64,000 bases of DNA from Streptomyces sp. B21-083 (lineage in GTDB: Bacteria > Actinomycetota > Actinomycetes > Streptomycetales > Streptomycetaceae): assembly GCF_036898825.1 (NCBI RefSeq), contig NZ_JARUND010000002.1, forward strand, positions 3,472,001 to 3,536,000, written 5' to 3'. Shown in pieces: positions 14,588 through 22,823 of this stretch. The number at the start of each line of letters is the position of its first letter. The stretch's first letter is position 1. The notes beneath the pieces are model-generated. The model worked only from the letters and a program-made list of their open reading frames with translations. It made no database searches and was not told the origin of the DNA. The position numbers and the translations under genes were made by a program.

Positions 14588-17179
14588 GTGCCCGGTGAGA
14601 ATCTGTCCCGAGACGAGGCCCGGGAGCGGGCCGCACTGCTGTCCGTCGACGGGTACGAGGTGTTCCTCGACGTGCGGTCCGCCCTGGGCGACACAGGTAG
14701 TGGCAGTGGGGCGGGCGGGGCTCGGACCTTTCGGTCCGTGACCACGATCCGGTTCCGGTGCGCGGAGCCCGGTGCCGCCAGCTTCGCGGATCTTGTCGCG
14801 CCCAGTGTGACCGCCGTCTCCCTCAACGGCCGGGATCTCGACCCGGGGGCCGTCTTCGACGGCACGCGCATCCTGCTGGAGGACCTCGCCGCGGACAACG
14901 AGCTGGTCGTCGACGCCCAGTGCGCCTACTCCCGCACCGGCGAGGGCCTGCACCGCTTCGTCGACCCCGAGGACGGCGAGGTGTACCTGTACACGCAGTA
15001 CGAGCCCGCCGACTCCCGCCGCGTCTTCGCCAACTTCGAACAGCCCGACCTGAAGGCCCCCTTCCGCTTCGAGGTGCGGACGCCGGAGGAATGGGTCGCG
15101 TGGAGCAACGGAGTCGGGGAGCTCGTCGACGGGGTGTGGCGGTTCGCCGAGACCAAGCCCATCTCCACCTACATCACCGCCATCCTCGCGGGGCCCTACC
15201 ACTACGTCACCGACTCGTACTCCCGTACGTTCGCCGACGGTACGACCCTCGACATCCCCCTCGGCGCCATGTGCCGCAAGGGTCTCGCCCCCTACTTCGA
15301 CTCCGACGACGTCTTCCTCGTCACCAAACAGGGGCTGGACTTCTTCCACGACCACTTCGACTACCCGTATCCCTTCGGGAAGTACGACCAGGCGTTCGTG
15401 CCCGAGTACAACCTCGGCGCGATGGAGAACCCGGGGCTGGTCACCTTCCGCGAGGAGTTCATCTTCCGCGGGAAGGTGACACAGGCGGCGTACGAGCGGC
15501 GGGCGAACGTCGTCCTGCACGAGATGGCCCACATGTGGTTCGGCGACCTCGTCACCATGGAGTGGTGGGACGACCTGTGGCTCAAGGAGTCCTTCGCCGA
15601 CTTCATGGGCTCCTTCTCGCTCGTCGAGGCGACCCGTTTCACCAGCGGCTGGGTCACCTTCGCCAACAACCGCAAGGCCTGGGCCTATCGCGCCGACCAG
15701 CTCCCCTCCACGCACCCCGTCACGGCCGACATCCGCGACCTGGAGGACGCCAAGCTCAACTTCGACGGCATCACGTACGCCAAGGGCGCCTCCGTGCTCA
15801 AGCAGCTCGTCGCCTACGTGGGGCCGGAGGCGTTCCTCGAAGGTGCGCGGCGGTACTTCAAGCGGCACGCGTACGGCAACACGCGCCTCGGCGATCTGCT
15901 GTCCGTGCTGGAGGAGACCAGCGGGCGGGACATGGCGTCCTGGTCGCGGGCGTGGCTGCAGACCGCCGGGGTCAACTCCCTCACCCCCGCTGTGCTGTTG
16001 AACGCGGACGGGCTGATCACCGAGCTGGCCGTGATCCAGGAGGCCGCCGAGTCTCACCCTGAACTGCGGCCCCATCGGGTGGCCGTCGGCCTCTACCGGC
16101 GTTCGCCGGACGGGGTGCTGGAGCGGTACGCGCGTGCCGAGGTCGATGTCGACGGGCCCCGCACCGTCGTCGGTGAGCTGGTCGGGAGCGAGGCGCCCGA
16201 CCTCGTGCTCGTCAACGACGACGACCTGACGTACTGCAAGATCCGGTTCGACGAGGGCTCGTTGGCGACGCTGCGGGCGCATCTCGGGGAGATCACCGAC
16301 CCGCTCGCCCGCGCCCTGTGCTGGTCCGCGCTGTGGAACCTGACGCGGGACGCGTTGATGCCGGCCCGGGACTTCGTCGACCTGGTGCTGCGGTTCGCGG
16401 GGCGCGAGTCGGACATCGGCGTGCTGCAGATGCTGCACGCGTGGGCGGGCTCCGCGCTCACCCACTACGCGGCCCCCGAGTGGCGGGCGGCCGGTGAACG
16501 TCTGCTCGCCGAGGGCGCGTTGAAGGAACTGCGGCTCGCCGAACCGGGCAGCCAGCACCAGTTGACGTGGGCCCGCTTCTTCGCGGCCGTGGCGTCGAGC
16601 GAGGCCCATCTCCAGTTGCTCCAGGGGCTGCTGGAGGGCACGGCGAAGATCGACGGCCTCGACGTCGACCAGGAGCTGCGGTGGGCGTTCCTGGAACCGC
16701 TCACCTCGCACGGCGTCGCCGACGAGAAGGCCCTCGCGGCCGAACTCGCCCGCGACGACACGGCGTCCGGCAAGCGCCACCAGGTGCGCTGTCTCGCCGG
16801 CCGCCCCTCAGCCGCCGTCAAGGCGCAGGCGTGGGCCCAGGTCGTCGAGTCGGACGCGCTGTCCAACGCCCTCGTCGAGGCCACCATCTCGGGCTTCGTG
16901 CAGGGTTCACAGCGGCAGCTTCTCGCGCCGTACGCGGAGAGGTACTTCGAGGTGATCGAGCGGACGTGGGCCGACCGCTCGATCCAGATCGGGATGGATG
17001 TCGTACGGGGCCTGTTCCCGTCCCTCCAGGACTCACCGGAGACCCTGGCGGCGACGGACACCTGGCTGACGACCCACGCGGACGCGGCGCCGGCCCTGCG
17101 GCGCCTTGTCCTGGAGTCCCGGGACGACCTGGCACGGGCGCTGCGGGCGCAGGCGTGCGACGGCCTCGCGGCGCGGTAG
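14588..17179 (+). CDS. pepN: Aminopeptidase N (M1 zinc metallopeptidase), first paralogue
   Basis: An 863-residue M1-family aminopeptidase removing N-terminal residues from peptides, probably cytoplasmic as no signal peptide is seen. The exopeptidase motif GAMEN is at 277-281 and the zinc site HEMAH (311-315) with third ligand Glu334 (LKESF). The C-terminal half is the helical ERAP1-like domain. The GTG start at 14588 has GAGGGAG upstream. Compared with the second copy at 29245 it carries a Gly/Ser-rich insertion near residue 37 and a different segment after the zinc site, suggesting altered substrate preference. It is followed by a long imperfect palindrome rather than another gene. Confidence 0.95.
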   Translation: MPGENLSRDEARERAALLSVDGYEVFLDVRSALGDTGSGSGAGGARTFRSVTTIRFRCAEPGAASFADLVAPSVTAVSLNGRDLDPGAVFDGTRILLEDLAADNELVVDAQCAYSRTGEGLHRFVDPEDGEVYLYTQYEPADSRRVFANFEQPDLKAPFRFEVRTPEEWVAWSNGVGELVDGVWRFAETKPISTYITAILAGPYHYVTDSYSRTFADGTTLDIPLGAMCRKGLAPYFDSDDVFLVTKQGLDFFHDHFDYPYPFGKYDQAFVPEYNLGAMENPGLVTFREEFIFRGKVTQAAYERRANVVLHEMAHMWFGDLVTMEWWDDLWLKESFADFMGSFSLVEATRFTSGWVTFANNRKAWAYRADQLPSTHPVTADIRDLEDAKLNFDGITYAKGASVLKQLVAYVGPEAFLEGARRYFKRHAYGNTRLGDLLSVLEETSGRDMASWSRAWLQTAGVNSLTPAVLLNADGLITELAVIQEAAESHPELRPHRVAVGLYRRSPDGVLERYARAEVDVDGPRTVVGELVGSEAPDLVLVNDDDLTYCKIRFDEGSLATLRAHLGEITDPLARALCWSALWNLTRDALMPARDFVDLVLRFAGRESDIGVLQMLHAWAGSALTHYAAPEWRAAGERLLAEGALKELRLAEPGSQHQLTWARFFAAVASSEAHLQLLQGLLEGTAKIDGLDVDQELRWAFLEPLTSHGVADEKALAAELARDDTASGKRHQVRCLAGRPSAAVKAQAWAQVVESDALSNALVEATISGFVQGSQRQLLAPYAERYFEVIERTWADRSIQIGMDVVRGLFPSLQDSPETLAATDTWLTTHADAAPALRRLVLESRDDLARALRAQACDGLAAR

Positions 17180-17191
17180 GGGGCGAGCTGG

Positions 17192-17355
17192 GTGCGTTGT
17201 CGGGTGCGGGCCCGATGGGGCTTCTCGCGCAGTTCCCCGCGCCCCTAAAAGACACGGCCCCTGCGGGCCGAAAAGCACGGGGCGCAGCCCCTGCTTTTCA
17301 GGGGCGCGGGGAACTGCGCGACCAGCCCCCACCGGGCCCGCACCCGACAACGCAC
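17192..17355. repeat. 164-nt imperfect palindrome in intergenic region
   Basis: The outer arms 17192-17214 and 17333-17355 are perfect 23-bp complements. An inner 30-bp block (about 17217-17246 against 17301-17330) matches with two differences. The loop contains further small hairpins. The inner block GGGGCGCGGGGAACTGCGCG is of a type widespread between Streptomyces genes. It may act as a terminator for pepN. Confidence 0.8.
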
Positions 17356-17551
17356 CGAACCACCTCTCCGCCGGGTGACTTGGCCGCCGGACCCACCGTT
17401 ACCGAACCCGGGCACCCCACCCCGTAACCCCCGGAGGGACCAGCGTCTTTCGGCACTCGAACGCTTGCACTTTAGGGCGAGCTTGTCCGGAATTGTCGAC
17501 GGGCCTGTAACAGCGGTTAGGGGGCGGATCGGACACGGGAAAGTCGGAGTC

Positions 17552-18622
17552 ATGACCCACAACACCCCGCTCTCCCCGAGCACCCGCCCCCTCCGCCACC
17601 TGGCCCACGTACAGCGCCGGGTACTGACCACCGCGCAACTGCGGGCGAACGGCGTCGCGCCCGCCGAGGCGAACGAGCAGTGCCGGTCCGGCGGACCCTG
17701 GCAGCAGATCCTGCCCGGCGTGTTCCTGCTGCACCCGGGCCCGCCCACCAGCGAGGAGCGGCTGCACGCGGCACTCCTGTACGCGGCGAAGGAGCGTACG
17801 GCGACCGGGATTCCGGCGCAGCCCGACTCCGAGGAGCCCTACCGGGAGCGAGGCCGCCCGGTCTACGCCGAGGCCATGGTCACCGGCCTCGCCGCGCTCG
17901 CCCTGCACGGCTTCTCGTCCGCACCCCCGCTGCTGTCCCTCGACACCATCGACGTCCTGGTCCCCCGGCTGCGCCGGCTCCGCTCCACGGGCTGCGTCCG
18001 CATCGTCCGCTCCTCGGCCCTGCCCACACCCGAGCTGATCGACGGGCTCCCGGTCGCCCCGGTCCCCCGAGCCCTCGCCGACGCGGTGGCCGGACTCACG
18101 GACGCGGACGCCGTACGCCGGCTGCTGACCGACGCCGTGCGCGCCGGTCACTGTGAACCGGCCGCGGTGGTACGGGAGTTGAACCAGGGGCGACTGCTGA
18201 GCCGACCGCATGTCGTGGACGCCGTCGACTCCCTGCTCGCGGAGGGCCGGGCGATCGCGGAGGACCGGCTGTACCGGATGGTCCGCGAACACCGCCTCCC
18301 GGAACCGGTCTGGAACGTCGATCTGCGTCTGCCGGGCGGCCCGTGCCTCGGTGGCCTCGACGCCTACTGGCCCGACCAGGCGGTGGCGGTGGAGCTCGAC
18401 ACACGCGCCCCGCGCCCGGGCCACCGGCAGGAGGACGACGCGCTCTGGTCGGAGTACGCCCGCAAGCGGGAACATCTGGAGCGGCTGGGCATCACGGTCG
18501 TCCACATCACGCCCCGCAAGCTGCGCGAGGCGATCGAGCAGCAGGCAACTGTCGTACGCACGGCTCTGATGGCGTCGGGGGACCGCGAGCCGGCGGCGTA
18601 TGTCGTGGTTCTGCCGAGGTAG
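17552..18622 (+). CDS. AbiEi-like winged-helix protein with DUF559-like C-terminus
   Basis: A 356-residue protein of unknown role. Residues about 10-75 look like the winged-helix domain of type IV antitoxins (VLTTAQLRANGV ... GGPWQQILPGVFLLH). The middle (VTGLAALALHGF ... DVLVPRLRRLRSTGCVRIVRS) matches the AbiEi body. The C-terminus (GLDAYWPDQAVAVELD ... KREHLERLGITVVHITP) resembles the DUF559/Vsr-like nuclease fold with acidic residues placed as in PD-(D/E)xK enzymes. No cognate toxin gene is next to it, so it is probably a stand-alone DNA-binding protein. ATG at 17552 has GGAG close upstream. It ends before a shared terminator. Confidence 0.65.
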   Translation: MTHNTPLSPSTRPLRHLAHVQRRVLTTAQLRANGVAPAEANEQCRSGGPWQQILPGVFLLHPGPPTSEERLHAALLYAAKERTATGIPAQPDSEEPYRERGRPVYAEAMVTGLAALALHGFSSAPPLLSLDTIDVLVPRLRRLRSTGCVRIVRSSALPTPELIDGLPVAPVPRALADAVAGLTDADAVRRLLTDAVRAGHCEPAAVVRELNQGRLLSRPHVVDAVDSLLAEGRAIAEDRLYRMVREHRLPEPVWNVDLRLPGGPCLGGLDAYWPDQAVAVELDTRAPRPGHRQEDDALWSEYARKREHLERLGITVVHITPRKLREAIEQQATVVRTALMASGDREPAAYVVVLPR

Positions 18623-18646
18623 TGACGGACCCGGCAGCACCAGGCG

Positions 18647-18692
18647 AACACGAGGAGGGGCCGCCGGGTGACCGGGGGCCCCTCCTCGTGTT
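18647..18692. terminator. Bidirectional hairpin terminator
   Basis: The 16-bp arms 18647-18662 and 18677-18692 enclose a 14-nt loop that itself can pair. It lies between convergent genes ending at 18622 (plus) and 18715 (minus), with TTTG on the right flank. Confidence 0.8.
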
Positions 18693-18714
18693 TGCCTGTG
18701 TATTTCGCGCGTCC

Positions 18715-19884
18715 CTACTCGGTCCCGCAGTACTCCGCCTCGACGATCTTCCCCGAGTCGCCGCTCCAGTCGCCGTTGAAGTTGAAGGCGAGGGAGTGCT
18801 TGCCGTCGGCCGTGGTGGCCGCCACGGAGCTGGAGCCGTGGATGCCGCCGCTGTGGCCCCAGACGGTGATCCCGCAGCTCAGCTCGTTCTCGATGAGGCC
18901 GAGCCCGTAACGCCCGCCGACCTCGGCAGCGGGGACGGTCGTCTTCATCTCCGCGAGCTGCTTCGCGGGCAGCACCTTGCCACGCAGAAGCGCCGAGTAG
19001 AAGCGGTTCAGGTCACCGGAGTTGGTGATGATCTCGCCGGCGGAGTTCGCCACCGAGGGGTTGAGCTCGGTGACGTCGTAGATCTTGCCGGTGGCGTTCT
19101 CGGCGAGCGGTGAGTAGGCGCGGCTGCTGGTCTGCGGCACCTTGGCGCTCGTACCCGGCATGTACGTCCCCTGCAGCCCGAGCGGCTTGATGACGCGCCG
19201 ACGGACCTCGTCGCCGTACGAGTTGCCGGTCACCTTCTTGATGACCATCCCGGCGATCGTGTAGTTGGTGTTGGAGTAGCTCCAGCTCGCGCCCGGCGCG
19301 AACTCGGGCTTGTGAGCCATGGCGATCTTGACGATCTCGTTCGGGGTCCAGGTGCGGTACCGGTTCTTGAAGAAGCCCTCCGCGAGGAAGACCTCGCGCT
19401 GGAAGTCCTCGTCCTCGGTGTAGTTGAAGATGCCGCTGGTGTGGTTGAGGAGCTGGCGGAGGGTGATCTTCCGCCCGTCGTGCCCGTTGCCCCGTACGAC
19501 CCCGGGCAGCCACTTGTCGACCGTGTCGTCGAGCGACACCCTTCCCTCGGCCTCCAGTTGGAGCAGGACGGTCGCGATGAAGGTCTTCGTGATGCTGCCG
19601 GCCCGGAAGTTGTCCTGGGCGCTGCGCGGCTGGTTGGTCTTGAGGTCGCCGACACCGGCGGTCGCTTTCCATACCCCGTGCCAGTCCCTGGCCTGAAGGG
19701 CCACACCGGGTACGCCGTCCTGGACGGCGGCGTTCATGGCTGTGCGGGTGGCCTCGTGACCGACGTCGCCACCGCGTTCGGCCGGTGCGGCCGTCGCGGG
19801 CGCCGCGAACGCGCCTGCCGCGACGGCAACCGCCACGGCCATCCCGACCAGCCTCACGTTGCCCGGCCTCTTGTTGACTGACAT
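18715..19884 (-). CDS. Secreted serine hydrolase (class C beta-lactamase / DD-peptidase fold)
   Basis: A 389-residue exported enzyme. The signal peptide covers about residues 1-33 (hydrophobic core, then ATAAPA). The three catalytic motifs of the S12/AmpC fold are present: SITK (97-100), YSN (203-205) and HSGG near 346. Members are D-alanyl-D-alanine carboxypeptidases, esterases or D-aminopeptidases; true beta-lactamase activity cannot be inferred. ATG at 19884 has AGGGGGAAC at good spacing. The phosphoesterase gene ends 139 bp upstream on the same strand. Confidence 0.88.
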   Translation of the reverse strand: MSVNKRPGNVRLVGMAVAVAVAAGAFAAPATAAPAERGGDVGHEATRTAMNAAVQDGVPGVALQARDWHGVWKATAGVGDLKTNQPRSAQDNFRAGSITKTFIATVLLQLEAEGRVSLDDTVDKWLPGVVRGNGHDGRKITLRQLLNHTSGIFNYTEDEDFQREVFLAEGFFKNRYRTWTPNEIVKIAMAHKPEFAPGASWSYSNTNYTIAGMVIKKVTGNSYGDEVRRRVIKPLGLQGTYMPGTSAKVPQTSSRAYSPLAENATGKIYDVTELNPSVANSAGEIITNSGDLNRFYSALLRGKVLPAKQLAEMKTTVPAAEVGGRYGLGLIENELSCGITVWGHSGGIHGSSSVAATTADGKHSLAFNFNGDWSGDSGKIVEAEYCGTE

Positions 19885-20023
19885 ACCGTTCCCCCTTGTT
19901 CATGACCTTCGGCGCGTCCTCGCCGAGGGTCGGTCGGGGGGAGGGACCCGGCGGGTGGGCGTGAGGTTGCTCGGGGTGGTCCGGTTGAGTGACTTTCAGC
20001 CTTCTCACAGGTGGGGGCACCGG

Positions 20024-21793
20024 TCACCCCTTCTTCAGCACCAGCTCCACGTTCCGGTCCCCCGCGCCCCCCGACAGGTCGACCCTCGCCCCCGGGGCGT
20101 TGAAGGACAGCTCGCGGTACAGGGCCGCCAGGCCCGTCTGGGAGAGGTCCGTGTAGTCCGTGCGGTGGGGGGCCGCCGATTCGACCAGGGTCGTGAACAG
20201 CGAGAGGGTGCCGTCGTTGTTGTCCACCAGCTCGATGACGCGGGCCAGTTGGGGGAAGTCGATGTGTGACGCGGTCGAGATCTCCCAGAACGAGCGGTCG
20301 TCCGGGGCCGAGTGCGCGGTGATGACGTTGCGGTGGATGTGGCCGTTCACCCAGGCGAGGACATTGCGGTGACTCGCGAGCAGCGCCACGAGGTCCGCGC
20401 CGTCGTAGCGCTGTTCTTCCGGGTGGGCCGGGTCGCGGTGGGTGTTGGTCATCGACTCGCTGGTGTGGTGGCTGAAGACGATGGCGTACGAGCCTGCTTT
20501 CGCGTGTTCCTTCAACGTGCGGTCCAGCCAGCGCACTTGGGCCGCGCCGATCGAGCCCTGGTAGTGGCCGCCCGGGTCGGTGGTGTCGATGCTGATGCCG
20601 ATGACGTCGTCCGAGATACGGAAGGTGTAGTACTGGGTTCCCGAGTCCAGGTTGGCCGACGAGTAGCCGTGGCCGACCGGGCCCACGCCCGCGTACGCCG
20701 GGTTCAGGTGCGCCTTCAGATAGTCGGCCCGGGTGAACGGGGCCCTGTTCTCGTCCGGGGTGACCGAGCGCAGGTCGCGCGTGTGGGCCTGGATCAGCTC
20801 CCGGAAGTGGATGCCCTTCGGGTCCTCGGAGCTTCTGATCTGGTCCTGGAGCGCCTTGCTGCGTGCCGTCGGCAGATCCATCAGCTTCCTGCCGCCGACC
20901 GCGAAGTCGGTGAGGAAGGGGTCGCTGTGGGAGGCGTAGCAGCCGAGGGGGAGGGAGTCGTGGTTGCCGACCGTCGAGTACCAGGGGAGGTTCAGGCCGG
21001 GGCTGCGCACCTCCCGTACGGCCGCCGCGAGGAAGCCGTCGATGTGCGGGAAGCCGTGCTGCTTGTCGGAGTCACGGGTGGGCGAGTCCGGCTGCCAGTA
21101 GAGCGGGAGGCCGCTGTTCTGGACGCCCTCGTAGTGGCGCGGGTCGCCGGTGTTCGGCGTCATGCGGCCGCCGCTCATCACCTTCATGAACCACTCCAGC
21201 TCGGAGTGCGCGTTGTTGTCCGTGTTGTCGCCGGTGGTCATCACGAAGTGGAGCGGGGAGCCGGTGACGGGCGCTCCGCGCAGGGCGTTGATCCGCTCGA
21301 CCAGCGAGGTCGCGCCCTGCACCGACAGTGCCTCGTGCGGGCGCCAGGCGTGCCGGTCGGCCGAGCGCATGTACTCCATGCGCAGCGGGTGCTGTACGTC
21401 GGTCAGGTGCAGGTCCGTGAACTGGACGAAGGCCGCCATGGTGGTCCGGCGGGCGGCGCGGCCCGACTTCGGCGCCGCCAGCTCCGAACGCACCACCCGG
21501 CCCCACGCCTCGCCCTCGCCGAGGCGCCGGTAGGCGCCCGTGCCGAGAGGCGCGGAGACCGTGTTGAGTGTGGTGCCCCGGGTGAAGGGGGCGAGCGTGG
21601 CCGACGCCGCCCGGCGGGACAGGGCCACCGGGCCCTCGGCGGCGGTGGTCTCGGCTGCTGTGGCGGCCTGGCTGTCACTGGGCCGCAGCCCGTAGCCGAC
21701 GCCCGCCGAGACGGACACCGCCCCGGCCGCGGCGAGCAGTGAACGTCGATTGAATCCCGGCGTGGGGCTTGCGACAGAGCGTGTGCGCGACAT
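20024..21793 (-). CDS. Tat-exported metallophosphoesterase
   Basis: A 589-residue protein of the calcineurin-like phosphoesterase superfamily. It has a twin-arginine signal (FNRRSLLAAAGA) near residue 15. Metal-binding motifs are visible in order: FTDLHLTD, TTGDNTDNN, GNHD, FSHH and NGHIHRN. The overall architecture matches an actinobacterial secreted family of about 500-600 residues whose substrates are unknown; a periplasmic phosphodiesterase role is plausible. ATG at 21793 has GGGGAGA upstream and puts the Tat signal at the N-terminus. Confidence 0.85.
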   Translation of the reverse strand: MSRTRSVASPTPGFNRRSLLAAAGAVSVSAGVGYGLRPSDSQAATAAETTAAEGPVALSRRAASATLAPFTRGTTLNTVSAPLGTGAYRRLGEGEAWGRVVRSELAAPKSGRAARRTTMAAFVQFTDLHLTDVQHPLRMEYMRSADRHAWRPHEALSVQGATSLVERINALRGAPVTGSPLHFVMTTGDNTDNNAHSELEWFMKVMSGGRMTPNTGDPRHYEGVQNSGLPLYWQPDSPTRDSDKQHGFPHIDGFLAAAVREVRSPGLNLPWYSTVGNHDSLPLGCYASHSDPFLTDFAVGGRKLMDLPTARSKALQDQIRSSEDPKGIHFRELIQAHTRDLRSVTPDENRAPFTRADYLKAHLNPAYAGVGPVGHGYSSANLDSGTQYYTFRISDDVIGISIDTTDPGGHYQGSIGAAQVRWLDRTLKEHAKAGSYAIVFSHHTSESMTNTHRDPAHPEEQRYDGADLVALLASHRNVLAWVNGHIHRNVITAHSAPDDRSFWEISTASHIDFPQLARVIELVDNNDGTLSLFTTLVESAAPHRTDYTDLSQTGLAALYRELSFNAPGARVDLSGGAGDRNVELVLKKG

Positions 21794-22024
21794 GGCGCGG
21801 TCTCCCCGAGTGCGAACGCGTCGGAAGTGGTCGCGGGCGATCGCAGTCGCGAACGTCCCGCTCACTCTGGATGCTTGGCACCGGGAATGACCTGCGCGTG
21901 AACGAGGCAGCAACGCGCGACGCCGATCTCCGTACGTGGATCTTGGGCCACCTCGCCCGTTCACGACCGCACGGCGAACGGCCCGGAGTCCGTCACTCCG
22001 CGTTCATCTGCCGGGGTACGTGGG

Positions 22025-22486
22025 CTACTCCTCCCCTGCCTGCACGACCCTCCCCGTGACCGGCCGCTCCCGCCACAGTTCCAGCCCGACGACCACTGTC
22101 CGCGCCCTTTGCAGCCCCGCCACCGCGTCCAGGTCGTGCCAGGCGGCGAGGTCCGTGGAGCCGTTCGTCTCCGGGCGGAGTTCGCCGCCGGTGACCAGGC
22201 CCTCGTAGACCAGCGCCAGGCCCTGGTGGTCCACCGGGCGCCACCGGCGGTGGGTGAAGGTACGGCGGCGGGAGTCGACGCCGAGCAGGCCCGTCACGTC
22301 GATGCGGTAGCCCGTCTCCTCCAGGAGCTCACGGCGGACCGTGTCGTACGGGTCCTCGCCGTGTTCCATGCCGCCGCCCGGCAGTACCCACTCGTGGCCG
22401 CCCCGGCCGTCGGGGCTGCGGGCGAGCAGGATCTGGCCGTTCCGGACGCAGACGGCGTAGGCCGCCACCCTCAAGGTCGTTCGCAC
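22025..22486 (-). CDS. NUDIX hydrolase
   Basis: A 153-residue pyrophosphohydrolase. The Nudix box starts GGGMEHGEDPYDTV and ends RRELLEETGY, with the REXXEE glutamates intact for metal binding. It likely cleaves a nucleotide-type X-linked diphosphate; the substrate is not deducible. A GTG start at 22486 fits the family N-terminus (RTTLRVAAYAVCVRNGQILLARS), although no good Shine-Dalgarno sequence is visible. It is divergent from the large secreted protease. Confidence 0.85.
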   Translation of the reverse strand: MRTTLRVAAYAVCVRNGQILLARSPDGRGGHEWVLPGGGMEHGEDPYDTVRRELLEETGYRIDVTGLLGVDSRRRTFTHRRWRPVDHQGLALVYEGLVTGGELRPETNGSTDLAAWHDLDAVAGLQRARTVVVGLELWRERPVTGRVVQAGEE

Positions 22487-22823
22487 ACAAGGAAGTTAAC
22501 GTGCGCGGCGGGAACGTGCGGGGGAATTGTCCGACCAGGGCCTGTATCGAGCCGTGGGCGGCGGACCCGTGCTGCGCCCTACGCGCCGCCACCCCAACCC
22601 GACCGGGCTGCGCAAAGGTGTGGAAGCTCACCCTTCTGGCTATATCTCCCCAAGGCGATCGCGGGTTTTCCCCATCCATCCATATCGTTTCGGTCAACCT
22701 TCACCAAATATCCGCCTCTTGAGTAAAGCTGGGCAATCGTCCGGGGTCGCATCCGGACGATCGCGGCCAGGGTCGATCGACCTGGTCGCTCGACGCACGT
22801 TCCTTTACCTACAAGGGATGCCG
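22487..22823. other. 337-bp divergent promoter region upstream of the subtilase
   Basis: No gene is supported. The region becomes AT-richer at 22640-22735, the likely promoter zone for the secreted protease. A 9-bp inverted repeat, ATCGTCCGG (22736-22744) and CCGGACGAT (22753-22761), could be an operator 60-90 nt before the start codon. Confidence 0.45.

Noticed and set aside
17552..18622. Complete type IV toxin-antitoxin system
   Set aside because: No AbiEii-type nucleotidyltransferase gene is adjacent on either side.
18715..19884. Antibiotic-resistance beta-lactamase
   Set aside because: SxxK/YxN/HxGG motifs define the fold only; many Streptomyces homologues are DD-peptidases or esterases.
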